64,000 nucleotides of DNA from Guyparkeria sp. WRN-7 (GTDB taxonomy: Bacteria > Pseudomonadota > Gammaproteobacteria > Halothiobacillales > Halothiobacillaceae). Positions 57,621-64,000 of the stretch are shown here, piece after piece; positions within the stretch are counted from its first letter, which is position 1; each line of letters opens with the position of its first letter. The position numbers and the translations under genes were made by a program. Under the pieces are notes generated by a model. The model was given only the letters and a program-made list of their open reading frames with translations, did no database searches and had not been told where the DNA came from. The stretch is from NCBI RefSeq assembly GCF_001641825.1, contig NZ_LRFH01000004.1, positions 62,001 through 126,000 of the forward strand, written 5' to 3'.

Positions 57621-58952
57621 TCAGCCGGCCGCATGCCGACGCACGACATCGGCAAGCGTCTCGGCCACCGCCTGCACCTGCGTCTCCGACTGCCCCTCGA
57701 CCATCACGCGGATCAACGGCTCGGTACCCGAGGGGCGCAACAACACCCGACCACGTCCGGCCAGCTCCCGTTCGGCCGCGGCCACGGCATCGACGATCAC
57801 CGCATCCTCCAGCGAAACCGGCTGCTCGATGCGCACGTTGATCAGCACCTGCGGCAGGATGCTCATGGGCTCGAGCAGCTCGGTCAGCGACCGCCCTCGG
57901 CGCGCCATCTCGGCAAGCACCTGCAGCGCGGCAATGATGCCGTCACCCGTCGTGTGGCGATCGAGGCAGAGCAGGTGGCCGGAGGACTCGCCGCCCAGCA
58001 GCCATTGCTCGCGCTTGAGCGCCTCATGCACGTAGCGGTCGCCCACCTTGGCGCGCTGGAACGGCCGACCGAGGGCCTCGATCGCCTGCTCCAGCCCGAG
58101 GTTGCTCATCAGGGTGCCGACCACGCCGCCCTGATAGCCCTGCTCGATGCGACCCGCGGCGATCACGTAGAGCAACTCGTCGCCATCGCGGATCTCGCCA
58201 TCGGCATCGACCATGATGACGCGGTCGCCATCGCCATCGAACGCGACCCCGAGATCCGCCTGCGAGGCCCGCACGGCCGCCTGCAGCGTCTCGGGGTGGG
58301 TCGAGCCGACACCTTCGTTGATATTGAAGCCGTCGGGGGCCGCGCCGATCACCTCCACCTCGGCGCCCAGCTCGGCGAACACGCGCGGGGCGACCTGGTA
58401 GGTGGCGCCGTGGGCGCAATCGACCACGATCCGCAGACCGGCGAGGCTCATGCCGTTGGGCACCGAGCTCTTGCAGAACTCGATGTATCGCCCGGGGGCG
58501 TCGTCGATCCGATCGGCCTTGCCCAGCTGCCGGTTGTCGATCACCTCGAGATCGTGGTCGAGCAGCTCCTGGATCTCGTCCTCGACGGCATCGGGAAGCT
58601 TCTCGCCATGCGAGGAGAAGAACTTCACGCCGTTGTCGTCGAAGGGGTTGTGCGAGGCGCTGATCACCACCCCGACCGAGGCGCGCAGCGTACGCGTCAG
58701 ATAGGCGATCGCCGGCGTCGGCATCGGCCCGAGCAGGCGGACGTCCACACCGGCTGCGGCAAACCCGGCCTCGAGTGCCGACTCGAACATGTACCCGGAC
58801 ACGCGCGTGTCCTTGCCGATCAGCACGCGCCGACGGCCATGATTCCCCAGCACCTTGCCGGCCGCCCAGCCCAGCTTGAGCACGAACTCCGGGGTCATGG
58901 GGTACCGCCCCACCGCCCCGCGCACGCCGTCGGTTCCGAACACCCTGGTCAC
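57621..58952 (-). CDS. glmM: Phosphoglucosamine mutase
   Basis: This 443-residue alpha-D-phosphohexomutase has the active-site Ser in [13 protein letters not shown], metal Asp residues in DGDGDR and the sugar loop GGESSGHLL. The phosphate-binding [14 protein letters not shown] is also present. It makes glucosamine-1-phosphate for wall and lipid A. The start is GTG. Gammaproteobacterial glmM often follows ftsH-folP; here the cytochrome c4 gene lies between folP and glmM. Confidence 0.95.
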   Translation of the reverse strand: MTRVFGTDGVRGAVGRYPMTPEFVLKLGWAAGKVLGNHGRRRVLIGKDTRVSGYMFESALEAGFAAAGVDVRLLGPMPTPAIAYLTRTLRASVGVVISASHNPFDDNGVKFFSSHGEKLPDAVEDEIQELLDHDLEVIDNRQLGKADRIDDAPGRYIEFCKSSVPNGMSLAGLRIVVDCAHGATYQVAPRVFAELGAEVEVIGAAPDGFNINEGVGSTHPETLQAAVRASQADLGVAFDGDGDRVIMVDADGEIRDGDELLYVIAAGRIEQGYQGGVVGTLMSNLGLEQAIEALGRPFQRAKVGDRYVHEALKREQWLLGGESSGHLLCLDRHTTGDGIIAALQVLAEMARRGRSLTELLEPMSILPQVLINVRIEQPVSLEDAVIVDAVAAAERELAGRGRVLLRPSGTEPLIRVMVEGQSETQVQAVAETLADVVRRHAAG

Positions 58953-59007
58953 AGTCTTTCCCTCGTCATCATCTGGCGGGCAGCATCGCCAACCCGCGTC
59001 CCAAACG

Positions 59008-59033
59008 CAAAAACGCCGGCGTGACGCCGGCGT
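59008..59033 (-). terminator. Rho-independent terminator of the cytochrome c4 gene
   Basis: Two copies of the self-complementary ACGCCGGCGT (59013-59022 and 59024-59033) make a stem followed on the minus strand by TTTTTGCG. It lies 52 bases past the cytochrome stop. Confidence 0.85.
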
Positions 59034-59084
59034 CCGTTCCCGTTCGAGTGACCCGGCCGAATCAGACGGCCGGGCACGCCGGGA

Positions 59085-59771
59085 TTACTCCTGCTCTTCG
59101 CCGATGGTGGCGATGTAGGCAGCGAGGTTGTTGATGTCCGCGTCGGACAGGTGGGTCGCCTGCGGGATCATCGCGTAGGAGTTCGGACCCATCTCGGTGC
59201 CCTTGCGGTACACCTTCAGCAGGGACGCGACCTGCGATGCCGGCAGACCCTTCAGCGCCGGCGCGTTGAACAGGTGACCACCCTCGCCCTGCTCGCCGTG
59301 GCAGATGGCGCAGGAGGAGTACAGTGCGTCGCCGCGGACGATGTCGGCCTGGGCGATGGCTGCCGGGGCAGCCTGCTCGCCACCCTGATCGGCGGCAGCG
59401 GCATCGTCACCACCGGCGGCACCGCCGAATTCCTCGGCGATGTAGGCGGCCAGGTTGGCAATGTCGTCGTCCGAGAGGCCGGATGCGTTCGGCGCCATGG
59501 TGCCGTAACGGCTGCCCAGACCGACGCTCTTCAGGTAGTCCTGATCACCATCGCGGTAGGCGGTCAGCTTCTTGGCCGTCTCTTCTTCGGTCAGACCGGT
59601 CAGCTTCGGGAAGGCCCCGCCCTGACCCATGCCGTCGGCGCCGTGGCAGGCGGCACAGGTGGCGTACTTTTCCTTGCCGGCAGCCGGATCGCCGGCGGCC
59701 TGGGCCATCAGCGGAGCGGCAAGCATGCCGCTGGCAGCAAGGGCGATGAGTGAACGACGCATCTGTTTCAT
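59085..59771 (-). CDS. Diheme cytochrome c4-type protein
   Basis: With the start at MKQMRRSLIA the protein has 228 residues. A Sec signal (cut near AQAA-GDP) is followed by two class I cytochrome domains with CAACH (39-43) and CAICH (154-158). Met ligands likely lie in GTMAP and YAMIP. A 24-residue Ala/Gly/Asp/Gln linker (about 117-140) joins them. c4 cytochromes pass electrons from periplasmic donors to terminal oxidases, so it could accept electrons from SoxD. It has its own promoter and terminator and sits between folP and glmM. Confidence 0.88.
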   Translation of the reverse strand: MKQMRRSLIALAASGMLAAPLMAQAAGDPAAGKEKYATCAACHGADGMGQGGAFPKLTGLTEEETAKKLTAYRDGDQDYLKSVGLGSRYGTMAPNASGLSDDDIANLAAYIAEEFGGAAGGDDAAAADQGGEQAAPAAIAQADIVRGDALYSSCAICHGEQGEGGHLFNAPALKGLPASQVASLLKVYRKGTEMGPNSYAMIPQATHLSDADINNLAAYIATIGEEQE

Positions 59772-59903
59772 GATTTTTCTCTCAACTGTTGCTCCCGCCA
59801 CACCCGCTGGTTGACGAATTCACCCGAGCGCGCGACGGCGCTCGAATCGGTGGACGTGCGGGTGGGCGGCGATTTTCAAGTCAACCAAATTAACCCCGGC
59901 GGC

Positions 59904-59933
59904 AAAATATCAGAAAACCCTAATTCGATCCAA
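59904..59933 (-). promoter_or_regulatory. Candidate promoter of the cytochrome c4 gene
   Basis: In an AT-rich patch, TTGGAT (59928-59933) and TATTTT (59904-59909) are 18 bases apart on the minus strand. Transcription would start near 59897, with a leader of about 125 bases. Confidence 0.4.
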
Positions 59934-59980
59934 GGTAAACGCATTTATGCCGGGAAAGCGCTCTTTGTGCACCCGGGACG

Positions 59981-60808
59981 TCAGGCCGAACGCATCGCCG
60001 ACCAGATTGCCAGCGCATCCCGCGTCGCCTCGACGTCGTGGACACGCAGCACGGCCGCCCCGCGCTCGACGGCCAGCAGGGCCGCCGCGGCACTGCCCAC
60101 CGCGCGGCGGTCGACCGGCTGTCCGGTCGCCTCCCCGATCATGCGCTTGCGGGACATGCCCACCAGCACAGGCGCGTCGAGGCGCGCCAGCTCGTCCAGG
60201 CGCCGCAACAGGGCGAAGTTCTGCTCGGCGGTCTTGGCAAAACCGAACCCGGGGTCCACCAGCACCCGCTCCGGCGGCAGCCCGGCGGCCTTCAGGCGCC
60301 GCAGGCGCTCGGCGAGGAAGTCGATCACTTCCGTGACGACATCCTGGTAGCCCGTGCGCTCGGCCATGTCGCCGGGCTCGCCGCGCATGTGCATCACGCA
60401 GACCGACGCCCCGCTGGCCACCGCCGCCTCGACCGCGCCCGGCCGGGTCAGCGCCCGCACGTCGTTGATCAGGCAGGCGCCGGCGGCGACCGCCTGACCC
60501 ATGACCGCCGGCGTACTGGTGTCGACCGACAGCGGGCAGTCGAAGCGCTCGGCGAGCGCCTCGATCACCGGGATCACCCGGTCGAGCTCTTCCTGCTGGG
60601 AGACCGGTGTGGCCCCGGGGCGGGTGGACTCGCCACCCACGTCGATCAGGTCGGCGCCGGCGTCGAGCATCTCGCCGGCCGCATCCACCGCCCGCTCGAC
60701 GCTGTTGAACTGCCCGCCGTCGGAAAAGGAATCCGGCGTCGCGTTCAGGATGCCCATGATCCATGGGCGCCCCGTCAACCGCCAGTCAGGGCAGCGGCCT
60801 GCCGTCAT
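59981..60808 (-). CDS. folP: Dihydropteroate synthase
   Basis: This 275-residue TIM-barrel enzyme of folate synthesis has [36 protein letters not shown] and GMSRKRM. It joins hydroxymethyldihydropterin pyrophosphate to p-aminobenzoate and is the target of sulfonamides. Its start overlaps the ftsH stop (ATGA), the common ftsH-folP pair. Confidence 0.95.
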   Translation of the reverse strand: MTAGRCPDWRLTGRPWIMGILNATPDSFSDGGQFNSVERAVDAAGEMLDAGADLIDVGGESTRPGATPVSQQEELDRVIPVIEALAERFDCPLSVDTSTPAVMGQAVAAGACLINDVRALTRPGAVEAAVASGASVCVMHMRGEPGDMAERTGYQDVVTEVIDFLAERLRRLKAAGLPPERVLVDPGFGFAKTAEQNFALLRRLDELARLDAPVLVGMSRKRMIGEATGQPVDRRAVGSAAAALLAVERGAAVLRVHDVEATRDALAIWSAMRSA

Positions 60809-62808
60809 CCGCCCCTCGGGCCACCCAGCGGATCGCTGTCCGGGCGGCGGCCGTCTTCGTCCGGCGACTCGCCGTCACCGCGCTGGTCCGGCTCGCGGCC
60901 CTCGCCGTCCTCGGCCTCCTCGTCCGTGGTATCGACGTGGGTACCGGCACTGGGCGGCTGATTATCCGAACCGGCCTCCTGGTCGTTCCAGTCCTCCGGC
61001 TCGCGCACCGGGCGCCGCTCCATCAGGTCGTCGATCTGGCCGGAATCGATGGTCTCGTACTTCATCAGCGCGTCGGCCATCGCATGCAGGATGTCCATGT
61101 TCTCCACCAGGATCTGGCGGCAGCGCTGATAGTTGCGGTCGATGACGTCCTTGATCTCGACGTCGATGATTTCCTTGGTCTCGTCGGAGAACTGGCCGCC
61201 GGAGGCCTGGCGGCCCATGAACGGGTCGCCGTCGTCCTCGGAGTAGTAGAGCGTGCCGAGCTTCTCGGACATGCCCCACTTGGTGACCATGTTGCGCGCG
61301 AGCTCGGTGGCGCGCTCGATGTCGTTCGAGGCCCCGGTCGTGACCGCCTCGTCGCCGAAGATCAGTTCCTCGGCCAGCCGGCCGCCGAACAGGCTCGAGA
61401 TGTTCGACTCGAGCTTGCGCCGCGAGTAGCTGTAACGATCCTGGTCCGGCAGGAACATGGTGATGCCGAGCGCCCGGCCACGCGGGATGATCGAAACCTT
61501 GTAGACCGGGTCGTGCTCCGGCACCAGTCGGCCGACGATGGCGTGGCCCGCCTCGTGATAGGCGGTGAGTTTCTTCTCGTCCTCGCTCATCACCATGGAC
61601 TTGCGCTCGGCGCCCATGATGATCTTGTCCTTGGCGCGCTCGAGGTCGGCCATGGTGACCTCGGGCTTGTTGGCCCGCGCGGCGAACAACGCGGCCTCGT
61701 TGACCAGGTTGGCCAGATCCGCACCGGAGAAGCCCGGCGTGCCGCGCGCGATCAGCGACGGCTCGACATCCTTGGCTGCCGGCACCTTGCGCAGGTGGAC
61801 ATTGAGGATCTGCTCGCGGCCGCGCACGTCCGGCAGACCGACCACCACCTGGCGATCGAAACGGCCGGGGCGCAGCAGCGCCTTGTCGAGCACGTCGGCA
61901 CGGTTGGTGGCCGCGACCACGATCACGCCCTCGTTGCCCTCGAAACCGTCCATCTCGACCAGCAGCTGGTTGAGGGTCTGCTCGCGCTCGTCGTGACCGC
62001 CGCCCATGCCGGAACCGCGATGACGGCCGACCGCGTCGATCTCGTCGATGAAGATGATGCAGGGCGCGTGCTTCTTGGCCTGCTCGAACATGTCACGCAC
62101 CCGGGAGGCGCCCACGCCGACGAACATCTCGACGAAGTCCGAGCCGGAAATGGAGAAGAACGGCACCTTGGCCTCGCCGGCGACCGCCTTGGCCAGCAGC
62201 GTCTTGCCGGTGCCCGGCGGGCCGACCATCAGCACGCCGCGCGGGATGTTGCCGCCCAGACGCTGGAACTTGCCCGGGTCCTTGAGGAAGTCGACCAGCT
62301 CGACCACCTCTTCCTTGGCCTCGTCGGCGCCGGCGACATCGCCGAACGTCACCTTGACCTGGTCCTCGCTCATCAGCTTGGCCTTGGACTTGCCGAAGCT
62401 CATCGCGCCGCGGCCGCCACCGCCCTGCATCTGGCGCATGAAGAAGATCCAGATGGCGATCAGCAGGATGAACGGGAACCACTGGATGAAGATCGTCATC
62501 AGCAGCGACGGCTTCTCCGGCGGCTTGGCGTTGATCTTGACGTTGTTGTCGAGCAGATCACCCACCAGGGCACGGTTGTCGGTCTCCGGGCTGTAGGTCT
62601 CGAAACGCGTGCCCGACCCGGTGGTGCCGCTGATGTTCTTGCCTTCCATCGTGACCGAATCGATCCGGCCGCTCTTCACGTCCTCGATGAACTGCGAATA
62701 GGGCTTCGCGCTCGTCGTGGTCGCGCGCTGATCGAAGCTGTTGAACACCGTCATCAGCACGACGGCGATCACCACCCAGATCAGGATATTCTTGGTCAAG
62801 TCGTTCAA
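60805..62808 (-). CDS. ftsH: ATP-dependent zinc metalloprotease FtsH
   Basis: This 667-residue inner-membrane protease has two N-terminal helices around a small periplasmic domain. The AAA module follows with [21 protein letters not shown] and the SRH region RPGRFDRQ, then HEAGH as the zinc site. The C-terminal tail (about 610-667) is long, Asp/Glu-rich and low complexity. The start is TTG with AGAGGTG. It degrades LpxC and unassembled membrane proteins in enterics. Confidence 0.96.
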   Translation of the reverse strand: MNDLTKNILIWVVIAVVLMTVFNSFDQRATTTSAKPYSQFIEDVKSGRIDSVTMEGKNISGTTGSGTRFETYSPETDNRALVGDLLDNNVKINAKPPEKPSLLMTIFIQWFPFILLIAIWIFFMRQMQGGGGRGAMSFGKSKAKLMSEDQVKVTFGDVAGADEAKEEVVELVDFLKDPGKFQRLGGNIPRGVLMVGPPGTGKTLLAKAVAGEAKVPFFSISGSDFVEMFVGVGASRVRDMFEQAKKHAPCIIFIDEIDAVGRHRGSGMGGGHDEREQTLNQLLVEMDGFEGNEGVIVVAATNRADVLDKALLRPGRFDRQVVVGLPDVRGREQILNVHLRKVPAAKDVEPSLIARGTPGFSGADLANLVNEAALFAARANKPEVTMADLERAKDKIIMGAERKSMVMSEDEKKLTAYHEAGHAIVGRLVPEHDPVYKVSIIPRGRALGITMFLPDQDRYSYSRRKLESNISSLFGGRLAEELIFGDEAVTTGASNDIERATELARNMVTKWGMSEKLGTLYYSEDDGDPFMGRQASGGQFSDETKEIIDVEIKDVIDRNYQRCRQILVENMDILHAMADALMKYETIDSGQIDDLMERRPVREPEDWNDQEAGSDNQPPSAGTHVDTTDEEAEDGEGREPDQRGDGESPDEDGRRPDSDPLGGPRGG

Positions 62809-62901
62809 CGCAACACCTCTGCGTGCAGCCGCAAGCAGGCGGACATCGCCGATGCCCGCCTGCCCTGGCGAATCAATGAGTCGAATATTGTTCGGTCAAC
62901 C

Positions 62902-63525
62902 TTATCTCACGCGCTTGCCGGTTGCCACCAGATAGACCTCGCGCGAACGCGGTCGGGACGCCTTGGGCTTGCGCACCGCCACGCGGTCGAACCGCTGACG
63001 CACGTCCTTGACGTACTCGTCGAACCCCTCGCCCTGGAACAGCTTGGTGACGAAGGCGCCCTTGGTCTTGAGCATGCGATCGCAGAAATCCAGCGCAAGT
63101 TCCGCCAGATACATCGAGCGCGGGATGTCCACCGAGTCCAGACCACTCATATTGGGGGCCATGTCGGAAAGCACAAGGTCGACCTCCTGATCGCCGAGCG
63201 CGGCCTCGAGCTGCTCGAGCACCTCGTCCTCGGTGAAGTCGCCCTGCAGGACCGTGGTATCGGCGAAATGGTCCATCGGCAGCAGGTCGAGGGCGTAGAC
63301 GTGCCCCTTGGAACCGACCACCTGGGCGGCGTACTGCGTCCAGCCGCCGGGCGCGGCACCCAGATCGACCACCGTCATTCCCGGCTTGAGAAAACGGTCG
63401 CGCTCGTTGAGCTCGATCAGCTTGTAGACGGCACGCGAGCGCCAGCCTTCACGCTGCGCCTTCTGCACGAACTCGTCGCTGAAATGCTCGGCGAGCCATC
63501 GCTTGCTGCTGACCGAACGCGCCAT
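62902..63525 (-). CDS. rlmE: 23S rRNA 2'-O-uridine methyltransferase RlmE (FtsJ/RrmJ)
   Basis: This 207-residue enzyme methylates U2552 of 23S rRNA. Motifs: [36 protein letters not shown] (SAM), DMAPNMSG and [13 protein letters not shown]; the K-D-K-E catalytic set is visible. It is followed 93 bases later by ftsH, the standard order. Confidence 0.95.
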   Translation of the reverse strand: MARSVSSKRWLAEHFSDEFVQKAQREGWRSRAVYKLIELNERDRFLKPGMTVVDLGAAPGGWTQYAAQVVGSKGHVYALDLLPMDHFADTTVLQGDFTEDEVLEQLEAALGDQEVDLVLSDMAPNMSGLDSVDIPRSMYLAELALDFCDRMLKTKGAFVTKLFQGEGFDEYVKDVRQRFDRVAVRKPKASRPRSREVYLVATGKRVR

Positions 63526-63621
63526 CTAGGACTCCAGACAATAGAAAACCGGGGGCCGGGAATTATCCCCGATTGCCCCCGGTTGCCCAAATCGATGGTG
63601 GGTGGGCGGGTGCCCGGCAGA

Positions 63622-64000
63622 TCAATGCTCGTGGCCGTGACCGCTGTCGTGACTGCCCATTGCCTGCCCGCGCGGCGTGACCGGCGCATCGACCGTCTGT
63701 CGGCTACCGTCAGCCAACGTCAGTTCGAGCGTGACGTTCTCGCCCTCGGCCAGCTCGCGCTGTATGCCGATCAGCATCACGTGGTAACCGCCGGGGGCCA
63801 GCCGGACGGAGCCGCCGGCCGGTACGGTGATGCGCTCCTGCTCGATCATGCGGTGCATGCCGTTCTCGTTGACCGAACGATGCAGCTCGACTGCATCGAA
63901 GCCGTCGGCATCCGCCGCGACAAGGTCGACCGGCTCGTCACCCGGGTTGTGCAGTTCCATGAACCCCGCGGTGGCATGCGCACCCGGCGGGGCCAGCGCC
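63622..64000 (-). CDS. PCu(A)C-family periplasmic copper chaperone (5' end outside window)
   Basis: The frame runs off the right edge; 125 residues are visible, opening ALAPPGAHATAGFMELHNPGDE. The His/Met copper motif is spread over ELHRSVNENGMHRM and PGGYHVMLIG, as in PCu(A)C proteins, which deliver Cu(I) to the CuA site of cytochrome c oxidase. The C-terminal tail SHDSGHGHEH is His-rich and could add a metal site. The signal peptide is expected upstream of the window edge. No clear terminator was found before rlmE. Confidence 0.85.
   Translation of the reverse strand, partial: ALAPPGAHATAGFMELHNPGDEPVDLVAADADGFDAVELHRSVNENGMHRMIEQERITVPAGGSVRLAPGGYHVMLIGIQRELAEGENVTLELTLADGSRQTVDAPVTPRGQAMGSHDSGHGHEH

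Overview
This is GC-rich DNA (about 65% G+C by eye), densely packed with genes, from a gammaproteobacterium. The conserved rpsB-tsf-pyrH-frr-uppS-cdsA-dxr-rseP-bamA-ompH-lpxD-fabZ-lpxA block and a complete rnfABCDGE operon fit that class. A soxCD pair (periplasmic sulfur dehydrogenase) and a diheme cytochrome c4 point to a sulfur-oxidising chemolithotroph, perhaps Halothiobacillus- or Guyparkeria-like. The genus is an inference from gene content, not from any alignment. I saw no tRNA, rRNA, CRISPR array, insertion sequence, prophage or clear genomic island.

Layout. 1-3.6 kb: the 3' part of a nucleotide-exchanger-like membrane protein, then an NfeD protease/slipin pair. 3.6-9.6 kb: molybdenum cofactor genes moaE-moeA-moaC-moaA, divergent from soxC-soxD, whose SoxC product needs that cofactor. 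9.6-17 kb: an ADP-ribosylglycohydrolase-like protein lacking the usual metal motifs, threonine synthase with a Cys cluster, a methylthioinosine phosphorylase/HPRT salvage pair, nagZ, a PDC-sensor membrane protein, a possible small RNA and a dienelactone hydrolase. 17-23.8 kb: rnfABCDGE, dnaQ and a YaiI-family gene. 23.9-33.4 kb: a flavoprotein, an MgtC/DUF4010 membrane protein, an RND permease with its adaptor, and a P-type ATPase. 33.5-37.1 kb: rnhA, a YafS-like methyltransferase, an MFS transporter and aroC.

37.3-41.3 kb holds a tightly coupled three-gene operon: an AMP-forming acyl ligase and a PLP decarboxylase, both resembling the types found beside exosortase A systems, followed by a membrane HD-GYP phosphodiesterase. 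No exosortase is visible. This is the most unusual module in the window. 41.3-57.4 kb: rnhB, lpxB and fumC, then the long envelope and translation block, all on the minus strand, in which lipid A, isoprenoid, phospholipid and outer-membrane assembly genes are co-directional with rpsB and tsf. 57.6-64 kb: glmM, cytochrome c4, folP, ftsH, rlmE and a PCu(A)C copper chaperone running off the right edge.

Most operons use ATGA or GTGA stop/start overlaps. Intrinsic terminators were found after the slipin gene, moaA, soxD, thrC, the possible small RNA, tsf and the cytochrome c4 gene. Promoters, operators and RNA elements are pattern-based proposals with lower confidence.
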